A stretch of 12,479 nucleotides of DNA from an uncultured Opitutia bacterium. GTDB taxonomy: Bacteria; Verrucomicrobiota; Verrucomicrobiae; Opitutales; UBA953. Below the pieces are notes generated by a model. It had not been told where the DNA came from. It worked only from the letters and a program-made list of their open reading frames with translations, and did not search any database. Every line of letters starts with the position of its first letter. The first letter of the stretch is position 1. The DNA is taken from assembly GCA_903859115.1 (NCBI GenBank), contig CAIOLH010000106.1, positions 1 to 12,479 on the forward strand. Direction: 5' to 3'. Shown here piece after piece: positions 1 to 7,599 of this stretch. The translations under genes were made by a program, and so were the position numbers.

Positions 1-42
1 CGCATCTCAAACCCAGCGCAACACACTTTTAGGGAAATTTAA

Positions 43-57
43 CTGATTATTAATCAG
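43..57. repeat. Short perfect palindrome overlapping the rmuC stop codon
   Basis: Two 7-base arms, CTGATTA and TAATCAG, flank a single central T and form a perfect inverted repeat that includes the rmuC stop codon (complement of 50-52). The one-base spacer is too short for an RNA hairpin loop and no T-run follows, so it does not look like an intrinsic terminator. It could be a protein-binding site for a gene beyond the left edge, or chance in AT-rich sequence. Positions 1-42 show nothing else I can identify. Confidence 0.25.
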
Positions 58-1372
58 CACTACCTTCGATTCGTCGAATGTCGGCGTTCACATCAGCTAT
101 AGGTTCAAAACTATCCCGCCCTTCGGCTGCGCCTAGTGCTCGAATATTGTCACCTTTTTTACGAATAATATTATAGCTGCCAATCGCCTTATTAAAGTTT
201 TCAGAGGCCGTGTGAAGCCCGTTTCTTGCTCTACTAAAATGCCCAATAAATGTTTCCACGCATTCATAGAGATCTTTCGCGGCTGCAGCAATATTACTAG
301 CATTTTCAGACTGTTTGTGTTGCTGCCAGGTTAAGTTGATTGCACTTAAGAATCCCAAAAGGGTGGCAGGGGTAGCGATAAGAATATTTTGCTCATTCGC
401 CTTAAGAATTAAATTATTATCTCCTTCTAAGGCTGTACTTAATAAAGATTCGGCAGGTAAGAATAAAACCACTTTCTCAAAGGGCTGAAGCCCATTTTGT
501 TTTTTGGATGCATAATCTTTAGCGGCTAAGTCTTTGATGGTCTTCAACATTTTTTTGGCATGATCTTCCACTAGTTCTTTGCGGTTTGGAGCGGAGTGAT
601 TCGCGAGGGCTACATCAAATTCGGGTACTTTGGAGTCAATAATCACACAACGGTTAACGGGAATGCGTACGATTAAATCAGGACGTGTATCATCGGTAGA
701 AACCTGTTCGCTATAATCACAGAGGCTGCTCATGCCAGCTGAGTCGACGACGTTTCTTAATGTCTGTTCGCCCCATTTACCCCGATGCTGAGAAGATTTT
801 AATACAGCGGTAAAATCATTGGTGCTCGAAGAAAGTAATTTTGTAGCTTCGGACATTTGTGACATCTGGGCATTTACTGCGGCGATGGCTTGGTCTTGCC
901 CTAAAATACTTTGCTGCATGGTTTGACGATAACTTTCGAGTGCTGTGGTTACCTGAGAAATCAAGGGTTCTACCTTGGTGGCGACTTCTTTGGTTACATC
1001 AGGTGCCATGCCCTTGAGTACATCGGTGCTCATTTTAGAAAACGCTACTTTGAGTTCCGCGATATTTTTTTCTGAGTCGGATCGTACTTGGGCCAGATTT
1101 ACTGCATAAGTATTTTGCACCTCGGTAAGTTGATTTTTTGCACTATTAGCAGTTGCTTCAGCGGCCGAAGCTTGTTGCAGGGCTTTGGTTTTTAAATCCA
1201 ATTCGCTTTGTAGACTGATTTGCAGGGCTTTAATTTGTGCTCTTAGATCTTGTACCAGCAAGTCTTGGTTGACCGAAGCTGCCCCGGAGTTTTTCTGCGT
1301 TGAGTACAAATAAATGAGAGCGCCGACTCCTAATATAAGCAGTCCGAGCAATATTGGTATGAGTGTATCCAT
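50..1372 (-). CDS. rmuC: RmuC family DNA recombination protein
   Basis: This is a 440-residue protein of normal RmuC length. Seen in order are an N-terminal membrane segment (about residues 3-23), a long Ala/Gln/Lys-rich coiled coil (about 32-180) and the conserved RmuC domain (about 190-400). Diagnostic motifs are HRGKWGEQTLRNVVDSAGM near 196-214 and RPDL followed by IIDSKVPEFD at 230-253. The latter resembles a PD-(D/E)XK nuclease core, with D232, D246 and K248 as candidate catalytic residues. LFLPAESLLS near 303-312 and ILIATPATLLGFLSAI near 330-345 also fit. RmuC was described in E. coli as limiting recombination at inverted repeats; its biochemical activity is inferred from the fold. I chose the ATG at 1372 because the membrane anchor then begins the protein; an in-frame ATG at 1426 would add 18 implausible residues. 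No Shine-Dalgarno is visible. It lies 57 nt after an unrecognised gene, probably in one transcript. Confidence 0.93.
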   Translation of the reverse strand: MDTLIPILLGLLILGVGALIYLYSTQKNSGAASVNQDLLVQDLRAQIKALQISLQSELDLKTKALQQASAAEATANSAKNQLTEVQNTYAVNLAQVRSDSEKNIAELKVAFSKMSTDVLKGMAPDVTKEVATKVEPLISQVTTALESYRQTMQQSILGQDQAIAAVNAQMSQMSEATKLLSSSTNDFTAVLKSSQHRGKWGEQTLRNVVDSAGMSSLCDYSEQVSTDDTRPDLIVRIPVNRCVIIDSKVPEFDVALANHSAPNRKELVEDHAKKMLKTIKDLAAKDYASKKQNGLQPFEKVVLFLPAESLLSTALEGDNNLILKANEQNILIATPATLLGFLSAINLTWQQHKQSENASNIAAAAKDLYECVETFIGHFSRARNGLHTASENFNKAIGSYNIIRKKGDNIRALGAAEGRDSFEPIADVNADIRRIEGSAD

Positions 1373-1429
1373 AAATAGTATAAATCTAGTAGAAAATAGA
1401 ATAACGGGAGGGCGTGTAAAACGCAACCC

Positions 1430-1960
1430 TCAGCGTGGGTCAGTTTCGATCGCGATACAATTTCCCATCTCCCAGGCTGCTTCGTAGGCGGCCACGTAAT
1501 CGGGTGTCGACCATGACGGCGCCGCGGCTTCAGCACCGAGTCCGGCTAAAAATCCATAACGAATGCCGTGGGCGATGCGTTGTCGTCTCGCATTGATTCG
1601 TTTGGCAACCCACTGTTCTAATGAAGTGGTATCGATATCTAAATCTTGGGTGCGGGTCGAACGACCTACCTGCCAAGAAACGAAAGCCGCGTGACTGAGA
1701 TCGGTGACCGACTTAGGTGATACCTCGGGTGGGTGGCGTCCTTCGCGCCCAGCTTCGATATTTTCTTTGATGGTTAATCTTAAATTGACGCGCCAGCGCT
1801 CTTCGGTGGAGAGCAGACCGTAGTCAAAATCTGGATTATCAGCCGCATCGTCCTTAAGTTCGTGACGTGCATATTTCCTCCATTGCATGAGCCAAATTTC
1901 CCAGGCTTCACTGCCTCGAAGGGGCGGCTTGCCCAACCATTCTGGAATGTCGTCGCGCAT
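1430..1960 (-). CDS. Unrecognised soluble protein upstream of rmuC
   Basis: This encodes 176 residues that I cannot assign to a family. It is rich in Trp, Arg, Glu and Asp and opens with MRDDIPEWLGKPPLRG. A helical, charged central part follows (WEIWLMQWRKYARHEL near residues 21-36, then ERWRVNLRLTIKENIEAGREG), and a Gly/Ala-rich segment comes near the end (RYGFLAGLGAEAAAPSW). There is no signal peptide, membrane segment or cysteine pattern for a metal site, so it is probably cytoplasmic. The frame stays open to an ATG at 2023, but that adds 21 residues translated from a T-rich run lying across a likely -10 element (2022-2027). I therefore take the ATG at 1960, which gives about a 55-nt leader. 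It is probably co-transcribed with rmuC and divergent from gspD. No link to secretion is visible. Confidence 0.7.
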   Translation of the reverse strand: MRDDIPEWLGKPPLRGSEAWEIWLMQWRKYARHELKDDAADNPDFDYGLLSTEERWRVNLRLTIKENIEAGREGRHPPEVSPKSVTDLSHAAFVSWQVGRSTRTQDLDIDTTSLEQWVAKRINARRQRIAHGIRYGFLAGLGAEAAAPSWSTPDYVAAYEAAWEMGNCIAIETDPR

Positions 1961-1971
1961 CAATTTGTCCG

Positions 1972-2016
1972 AAAAATAGGATAAATATGATAAAAAGCAA
2001 GAAAAATGTGAAAAAA
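1972..2016. promoter_or_regulatory. Helically phased A-tracts (predicted bent DNA) in the divergent intergenic region
   Basis: On the plus strand, A-runs occur at 1972-1976, 1983-1985, 1992-1996, 2002-2006 and 2011-2016. Their centres lie about 10, 10, 10 and 9.5 bases apart, close to one helical turn. Phased A-tracts are known to give intrinsic curvature. The array sits upstream of the predicted gspD promoter and in the leader of the minus-strand gene. It could influence either promoter or be bound by a nucleoid protein; that role is inference. Confidence 0.45.
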
Positions 2017-2021
2017 TGTTC

Positions 2022-2027
2022 ACTATA
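2022..2027 (-). promoter_or_regulatory. Candidate -10 element for the 1960-to-50 minus-strand unit
   Basis: Read on the minus strand this is TATAGT in the context GGTATAGTGAA, 5 of 6 matches to the sigma-70-type -10 consensus. Transcription would begin near 2015 and give a U-rich leader of about 55 nt before the ATG at 1960. No good -35 hexamer is present at 16-18 bp spacing (TTATCT at 18 bp is the nearest). The call rests on the -10 and its position only. Confidence 0.3.
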
Positions 2028-2085
2028 CCTTGTTTGAGCGATTTTAGATAATAAATTCAATCGAACTATTGGGTGGTCGTGTTGT

Positions 2086-2091
2086 TATAGT
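2086..2091 (+). promoter_or_regulatory. Candidate -10 element for the gspDEF operon
   Basis: TATAGT in the context TTGTTATAGTAGTG would start transcription near 2098, leaving a leader of about 47 nt before gspD. The hexamer is identical to the one facing the other way at 2022-2027. No convincing -35 lies 16-18 bp upstream, so an activator or a divergent sigma factor preference is possible. A small inverted repeat (ACAG-TC-CTGT, 2101-2110) lies just downstream of the predicted start. Confidence 0.3.
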
Positions 2092-2144
2092 AGTGACCCC
2101 ACAGTCCTGTCTCACACCCAACTATTTACTCCCTTAATATTCTA

Positions 2145-4157
2145 ATGAAAAAGTTTTCGAATTTATTGATACTCGGGGTCTTTGCCGTCTCCCCCCTTCA
2201 AAGTTTTGCTGCCGACACCACGGTTGTTTCAGCGGTCGCTGTTGCCACACCCGTGGCGACATTATCGCCGAGTGACAAAGTAGGCCCAGTTTCGTTGAGA
2301 GATGAAACCGTTGCGCAGGTTTTAGATCTTTTACAAAAGTGGACCGGTAAAACGGTGCTCCGTCCGCAAGCGTTACCTCCTAATTTGTACACGCTCAGCT
2401 TGCCAGCCGGCGCCACGCGTTCGGAAGCATTGTTAGCGATTGAAACATTATTAAACCTAAACGGCGTTGCTATCATCCAACAAGGCGAACGTTTTCTAAA
2501 AGTGGTTCCTAACAATGTTGCCAAGAGTGAATCACCTACGCTGATTACGGAAAGTACTTTAAACCAACCTGCGAGTGGGCGCGTTGCCTCCAAAATTTTT
2601 GTGCTTAAGCACGCCAACGGCCAAGAAGTGGTGACACAAATCGCGAGCATGTTGAATGCGACCCTCGCGACACCTCCCGTATACTTCGGTCGAAACAATG
2701 CTATCTTGGTTACAGATTCGATTATGAATCTGCAAAAAATCGAAACACTCCTTAATCAGCTCGACCGTCCACAGTTAGACGTCGTGGCCACCAAAATGTA
2801 CAATCTCAAACATGCGATTGCTACAGATGTGGTAACAAAACTAACCACCTTATTACGTTCACCAGCGCAAACCGCGGGCGCACCTTTTCGTTTAAGTACG
2901 GGCACCACATTTACTGCCGACGAACGTACCAACCGAATTATTTTAATTGGTTCGGCCGATCAACACACGTTCTTTGATAACCTCATTGAGACACTCGATG
3001 CGAATGCGGATCCGAATACCATGACCGACGTTATTTTCTTACGTCATGCTAATGCTACTGAAGTTGCTACATTACTTACTCAGTTAATCACGGGACAAAC
3101 CAAAGCGACCACCACCGCGAGTGGTGGTAAGTCGACCACGGGTACTAATCGAGTTACTACTCCTACGGGCAATAATGCAGCTCCCGCCGCCGCTAATTCG
3201 GGTTCAGCACAAAATGGTGCGGACGAATTTAGTAGCATGACCACGGTCTTGGCTGATGTGCGTAGCAACTCTATCGTCGTTTCGGGTACAAAAGATGATT
3301 TGAGATTGCTTCACCAACTGATTGATAAAGTGGATGTGGTTCTACCACAGGTGCGCGTAGAAGTTGTCATTGCCGAAGTTACGTTAACCGACGCTGATAC
3401 TAGCGGTATCAGTGCGCTGGGTATGAATGTAACGAACGGAAAGTTAGTCGGAGTGAGTGGCACATTTGGTGGTGGCACTCTTGCCGGTAATGGTTCGGCC
3501 TTTGCCGCATTAGCCAAGGGCAACGATCTTTCTGGTGTCATTTCACTTTCAACCACGCCCACTAAGAGCGACACCCGCATCTTGTCGGTTCCCACAATCA
3601 CCACGACCCATAATAAAGAAGCGACGATTTTCGTAGGTGAGTCTCGCCCGGTCATTACTGGAACGCAGTCCACCGCCGGCACGACGGGCTTGGTTAGTAG
3701 CTCAACCGTTTCTCAGCGTGATATTGGCATACAATTAAAAGTTCTGCCACTCATTGGAAAAGATGGCTCGGTACAAATGCAGGTGACCCAACAAGTAGAA
3801 GATATTTTAGGCCAAGTGACTTTAGATAATAATCTGCAACCGATTATTGGGCGTCGCTCTACAGAATCATTTGTCAGTGCGATGAGCGGAGAAATCATTG
3901 TGTTGGGCGGATTACAGCGCACGCAGAGTCTAAACGATGCTAATCGTCTCGGCCCCATTCCTTTCTTGGGTGACCTGTTTGGCTCATCAACCAAATCAAC
4001 CACTCGTACGGAACTCGTTATTTTTATGAGACCTTATGTTTTAAATAATTCAGCAGTGGATAATTTGAATGCGATGAATCGAATTAACGCTACGCCGATT
4101 AGCGAAGAGGTTAAGAAAGTCCTTAATCAATCAACCGCCGAGCCCGTCACTAAATAA
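2145..4157 (+). CDS. gspD: Type II secretion system secretin GspD
   Basis: This 670-residue protein is the outer-membrane secretin that forms the T2SS export channel. A signal peptide spans about residues 1-22 (MKKFSNLLILGVFAVSPLQS, then FA before the likely cleavage). The periplasmic domains follow in the expected order: N0 (about 46-124), N1 (148-208), N2 (212-286) and N3 (293-397). The N1, N2 and N3 repeats each open with a KHAN/KHAI/RHAN-like element. N3 carries a Thr/Ser/Gly/Asn-rich insertion at about 318-360. The C-terminal secretin domain (about 400-634) shows VPTI at 482-485, VLGGL at 586-590 and the hallmark LGPIPFLGDLFG at 602-613. A hydrophilic tail of about 36 residues follows, which might be a pilotin-binding S-domain, though I cannot confirm that. 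Length is typical. It is the first gene of the plus-strand operon, and no Shine-Dalgarno is evident before the ATG. Confidence 0.97.
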   Translation: MKKFSNLLILGVFAVSPLQSFAADTTVVSAVAVATPVATLSPSDKVGPVSLRDETVAQVLDLLQKWTGKTVLRPQALPPNLYTLSLPAGATRSEALLAIETLLNLNGVAIIQQGERFLKVVPNNVAKSESPTLITESTLNQPASGRVASKIFVLKHANGQEVVTQIASMLNATLATPPVYFGRNNAILVTDSIMNLQKIETLLNQLDRPQLDVVATKMYNLKHAIATDVVTKLTTLLRSPAQTAGAPFRLSTGTTFTADERTNRIILIGSADQHTFFDNLIETLDANADPNTMTDVIFLRHANATEVATLLTQLITGQTKATTTASGGKSTTGTNRVTTPTGNNAAPAAANSGSAQNGADEFSSMTTVLADVRSNSIVVSGTKDDLRLLHQLIDKVDVVLPQVRVEVVIAEVTLTDADTSGISALGMNVTNGKLVGVSGTFGGGTLAGNGSAFAALAKGNDLSGVISLSTTPTKSDTRILSVPTITTTHNKEATIFVGESRPVITGTQSTAGTTGLVSSSTVSQRDIGIQLKVLPLIGKDGSVQMQVTQQVEDILGQVTLDNNLQPIIGRRSTESFVSAMSGEIIVLGGLQRTQSLNDANRLGPIPFLGDLFGSSTKSTTRTELVIFMRPYVLNNSAVDNLNAMNRINATPISEEVKKVLNQSTAEPVTK

Positions 4158-4160
4158 TTT

Positions 4161-5846
4161 ATGTCATTGGCTACTCGCCATGGATTGCCCGCAAGCCTCA
4201 CTGGCCAACTCAGTGATGCTGCGCTCAGTTTAGTCAATGAGACGTCACGGGAAAATCGTTTTAAGGTTCTCGCTCAACAATTAAATATTACGGAGGCTAC
4301 CTTATTGGTACAACTCGCTCAAGCCACTGGCCTGAGTGTTTTGGAAGAGCCCGCGATTGATTTACAGGGTGTCAAAATTTTACCCGCTCGATTGGCGAGC
4401 GACACCCAAGTGGTTCCTGTTTTAATAACTGGTGCCGAAGAAGGCCGCCTTAACTTAATTTCTCCGCTGCCGCCCGACAGCGATACACTCGACTGGATCA
4501 GCACTTTTTCTGCTCGTCGCCCGAAGTGGTTTTTAGCTCTGCCCGAACGCGTGGCTCAACTGATCAACGAAAACTACGGGGTGGGTGGCGGAAGTTTAGA
4601 CGATGAAGGTGAAGATTTACCCGCCCAAGAATCTCTGTCGTCAGACGGAGAGGCCGATGCTGATGCCGCGGTGGTTCGATTCGTTACCGATGTTTTATCT
4701 CAAGCCGTTGCCGAAGGTGCGACGGACGTTCACTTCGAGCCTCAAGAGGGAAATTTAAGAATCAGATATCGCGTTGATGGCATTCTCATTCCCGTGCCGT
4801 TACCCGATAATTTAGCCCGTTTCCAAGATGCTATTATTTCGCGCTTAAAAATTATGGCGCGCTTAAATATTTCCGAACGTCGTTTACCACAAGACGGCCG
4901 GATTAATTTCCGCGATGGTAAAAATGTTTTGGATATTCGTGTTTCGACCATCCCCACCATTTACGCCGAATCAGTCTCACTACGTTTACTCAATCAGCGT
5001 AAAGAAGCTTACGATATGAATCGCATTGGGATGTCGGCCGATGAACAAGCGATTATCCGCAAGGTTTTAGACTATCCCCACGGAATTATTTTAGTCACCG
5101 GTCCAACAGGTTCGGGTAAATCCACCACCCTGAACGCTTTCTTAAGAGAAATTAATTCTCCGGATTTACGAATCGTCACGATTGAAGATCCGATTGAGTA
5201 CGAAGTGCCGGGTGCAAATCAGGTTCAAACTAAAGCCGAGATAGGTCTTACATTTGCGAATGCCTTGCGTAGCACATTGCGACAAGATCCCGACGTCATC
5301 ATGGTAGGTGAAATTCGAGATTTAGAAACCGCCGAAATTTCTATTCGGGCCTCACTAACGGGTCACCTGGTATTTTCTACACTGCATACCAATGATGCAC
5401 CTGGAGCGATTACACGATTAATAGATATGGGCGTTGAGCCATTCTTAGTGGGATCGGCGGTTGAACTCGTCATTGCGCAAAGATTGGTTCGCAGACTTTG
5501 TTCGGACTGTGCCAAGGATGTGCCCGTGAATCGCGCGCGCTTATTACCTGCCTTGGAATCACTCGGCATGGGCGAACCTGAATTAAACCAAGTCACTTCA
5601 TTACGCGAGCCAGTAGGATGTCGTCGCTGTCGCAACACCGGCTATCGCGGTCGCGTCGGAGTTTTCGAAATTTTTCATCCTAAGCCACTGCACGATTTAA
5701 TTATTACCCGAGTAAGTAACCGCGAATTAACAGATCGTGCGATTGCTAATGGTATGAGACCTTTAGCCCGAGCAGGCTGGGAAAAAGTTGTGGCGGGATT
5801 AACGACGATTGATGAGTTGGTCCGTAATCTAAGTTCTAACGAATAA
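4161..5846 (+). CDS. gspE: Type II secretion system assembly ATPase GspE
   Basis: This 561-residue cytoplasmic ATPase powers pseudopilus assembly. The N-terminal N1E-like part (about residues 1-140), which contacts GspL, is followed by an acidic linker (about 145-168). The catalytic core carries Walker A GPTGSGKST (314-322), an Asp box IVTIEDPIEYE (338-348), Walker B PDVIMVGEIRD (377-387) and a His box TGHLVFSTLHTND (400-412). A tetracysteine zinc site is complete: C447 and C450 (CSDC), C487 and C490 (CRRC). The zinc site, together with the gsp neighbours, supports GspE, although PilB of type IV pili also carries one. The ATG follows the gspD stop by only 3 nt (TAA-TTT-ATG) with no Shine-Dalgarno, so translation probably depends on ribosomes finishing gspD. 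All key residues are present. Confidence 0.97.
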   Translation: MSLATRHGLPASLTGQLSDAALSLVNETSRENRFKVLAQQLNITEATLLVQLAQATGLSVLEEPAIDLQGVKILPARLASDTQVVPVLITGAEEGRLNLISPLPPDSDTLDWISTFSARRPKWFLALPERVAQLINENYGVGGGSLDDEGEDLPAQESLSSDGEADADAAVVRFVTDVLSQAVAEGATDVHFEPQEGNLRIRYRVDGILIPVPLPDNLARFQDAIISRLKIMARLNISERRLPQDGRINFRDGKNVLDIRVSTIPTIYAESVSLRLLNQRKEAYDMNRIGMSADEQAIIRKVLDYPHGIILVTGPTGSGKSTTLNAFLREINSPDLRIVTIEDPIEYEVPGANQVQTKAEIGLTFANALRSTLRQDPDVIMVGEIRDLETAEISIRASLTGHLVFSTLHTNDAPGAITRLIDMGVEPFLVGSAVELVIAQRLVRRLCSDCAKDVPVNRARLLPALESLGMGEPELNQVTSLREPVGCRRCRNTGYRGRVGVFEIFHPKPLHDLIITRVSNRELTDRAIANGMRPLARAGWEKVVAGLTTIDELVRNLSSNE

Positions 5847-5848
5847 TT

Positions 5849-7069
5849 ATGGCATCCTTCACTTACACTGCCCGTGATAAACTGGGCTCCGTGGTTGAGG
5901 GAGTAATTGAGGCACCTCATCGCCGTGATGCGTTGCGTAAGTTGCAAATGAAGGATTTAAAGCCCTTGAAGGTTGAAGAAGTGGGGGCGGCTAAAAAAGA
6001 AAATACCAGCGACCGAAATTCTAAAGAAACTGAACCTACGGCCGCTGAGTGCTTACCGTTTCTTGAATCTATGGCTGATTTGGTCCGCAGTGGAATGTCG
6101 GCCGGCGAATCCCTACGACTACTTTCATTGCGCCTTCAAAAATCTCGCCTCCGTAATTTATGTTCTGGGATTTGGGCTAAATTAGGCGAAGGACAAAGTT
6201 TGTCCGCTGCCATGGGTGCGTACCCGGCCGTGTTTGATGGTCAGACGATTAATTTAATCTCTGCCGGTGAAGCTACGGGAAATATTCGCGATGTGTTGGA
6301 GCGATTAATCACTCACTTTACGGAGCAGGCAGAATTTAGACGTAAATTAGTCGCCGCGATGGCTTACCCGGTCTTCATCTGCTTTATTGCGATCGGCGTC
6401 GTGATTTTCTTCGTACTTTATTTATTACCGAGGCTACAGACTTTGCTGACTTCACTCGGTGGAAAATTACCTCTTTCCACAAAACTTTTAATTAACTTTG
6501 CAGATTTTTTTATCGTCGCCGGGCCACTCTTTTTAATCGCTGTAGTTATTGGCGTGATTGGAGTTTATCAGTGGCGTAAAACTGAAGCAGGTAAAGTAGC
6601 CTCCGATGCGTTACTATTAAAAGTACCATTAATGGGTGCATTTGTGATGAGAGTTTCAGTTCTTAATTTTTGTCAGACCTTAGCCGTACTTTTGGAAAAT
6701 GGAATCACGACGGCCGATGCGTTAAGATTAGCAGAAAAGACTGCGCCTAATCGTGCGATGCGTTTACAGATGCGAGAAACAACCGACCGCGTTTTAGAAG
6801 GGGAGAGCCTCTCTCGGGCCTTAGCTCGTACGGGATATTTTCCACGACTTCTATTAGATCGGGTGGCTGTGGCCGAGCAGACCGGAAATTTAGCACCAGG
6901 TCTTAGAGATATCGCTCGCTCTTATCGCGCCGAACTCGATCGCTGGCTCGGAGCTATTTCACAAACGATTTCAGCGAGCGTATTGATTGCCGCTTTTTCG
7001 TTTGTTGCTTTTATCGCCTTTGCGATTGTCGCTGCCGTCTTCGAGGTCAGCGCCAGTTTCCGCTTCTAA
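5849..7069 (+). CDS. gspF: Type II secretion system inner-membrane platform protein GspF
   Basis: This 406-residue polytopic inner-membrane protein couples GspE to pseudopilin insertion. The N-terminus FTYTARDKLGSVVEG is typical of GspF/PilC. A charged, poorly conserved linker (about 46-64) precedes two copies of the GspF cytoplasmic domain (about 66-170 and 271-372). Each copy has the usual SGM/NGI, then AxxL/DALRL, then EGESLS/EGQSLS, then AGEATGN/AEQTGN pattern. Three membrane segments are visible, at about 172-192, 219-240 and 373-397. Length is normal. The ATG lies 2 nt after the gspE stop (TAA-TT-ATG), again without a Shine-Dalgarno. Its stop codon faces the gspM stop with 2 nt between them, so the two operons converge with no room for a terminator. 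Confidence 0.96.
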   Translation: MASFTYTARDKLGSVVEGVIEAPHRRDALRKLQMKDLKPLKVEEVGAAKKENTSDRNSKETEPTAAECLPFLESMADLVRSGMSAGESLRLLSLRLQKSRLRNLCSGIWAKLGEGQSLSAAMGAYPAVFDGQTINLISAGEATGNIRDVLERLITHFTEQAEFRRKLVAAMAYPVFICFIAIGVVIFFVLYLLPRLQTLLTSLGGKLPLSTKLLINFADFFIVAGPLFLIAVVIGVIGVYQWRKTEAGKVASDALLLKVPLMGAFVMRVSVLNFCQTLAVLLENGITTADALRLAEKTAPNRAMRLQMRETTDRVLEGESLSRALARTGYFPRLLLDRVAVAEQTGNLAPGLRDIARSYRAELDRWLGAISQTISASVLIAAFSFVAFIAFAIVAAVFEVSASFRF

Positions 7070-7071
7070 AC

Positions 7072-7599
7072 TTACTTAGCGGTAATAAGTTCCAAGGCTG
7101 TTAATTGCATCGTCAGTGTGACCGTACCAGAGTTTCCACGATCGGACTGTAAACTAAACGAGCTAATAGAAATATAGGGAGCCCGCGGGCGGAGGTTTTC
7201 GTAAAACTTAACCACCGTCGCCATGTCAGCGCGTCGACAACTCAGCTGCATTGTGTGTAGAGCAAACTTACCCGCTTTTTGAGTCTTAGGAGTTTCGGTT
7301 GTAGCGTTGAGTCCGACTTCTTTGGTGGCAGCGAGTGCTTCGGCAACTAATTGCGAATCATTATAACCGCGACCCGCCTCTAATCCCTGAATCGCTTTAG
7401 CTGCATTCTGACGAATAGAGGGTTCGTTCTTTATCCAAGTTTGTTGAATTTGATTTTCGTTTTCTAAAGCGCGCCAAGTATCCCAGCCTGAATTAACGCG
7501 CGACCACGATGCGGTTGACCAGATGATGGCGCCGATGACTAAAGCCAAGAGGGCCATGATGCGCTCTCGAGTTTGTAGACTAAAGAAGAAATGTTTCAT
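7072..7599 (-). CDS. gspM: Type II secretion system protein GspM (GspM/PilO-like)
   Basis: The protein has 175 residues: a short basic cytoplasmic N-terminus, one membrane segment (about 14-31), a helical stretch with coiled-coil character (32-95), and a periplasmic alpha/beta domain (about 100-172). That domain resembles the ferredoxin-like fold of GspM and PilO, with MQLSCRRADMATVVKFYENL followed by a beta-rich end. GspM pairs with GspL in the inner-membrane platform. Sequence conservation in this family is poor, so the call rests on topology, size and its place after gspL. It is the last gene of the minus-strand operon and overlaps gspL by ATGA. An AGGGAG 10 nt before the ATG is one of the few Shine-Dalgarno-like sites in the window. 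Confidence 0.82.
   Translation of the reverse strand: MKHFFFSLQTRERIMALLALVIGAIIWSTASWSRVNSGWDTWRALENENQIQQTWIKNEPSIRQNAAKAIQGLEAGRGYNDSQLVAEALAATKEVGLNATTETPKTQKAGKFALHTMQLSCRRADMATVVKFYENLRPRAPYISISSFSLQSDRGNSGTVTLTMQLTALELITAK

Noticed and set aside
1373..1426. N-terminal extension of RmuC to the ATG at 1426
   Set aside because: It would place 18 odd residues before a membrane anchor that normally begins the protein and would reduce the gap to the upstream gene to 3 nt without a ribosome site.
1961..2023. N-terminal extension of the 1430-1960 gene to the ATG at 2023
   Set aside because: The added 21 residues come from a T-rich run with phased A-tracts on the other strand and overlap a probable -10 element; the resulting Phe/Ser/Tyr-rich peptide looks non-coding.
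3080..3682. Val/Pro-rich open frames on the minus strand within gspD
   Set aside because: They are antisense shadows of a clearly conserved secretin and lack any recognisable domain or start signal.
7071..7089. Imperfect hairpin (CTTACTTA - GCGG - TAATAAG) at the gspF/gspM convergence as a terminator
   Set aside because: The stem is only 4 plus 3 AT-rich pairs with a bulge, has no following T-run and lies inside the gspM end, so it is too weak to call.
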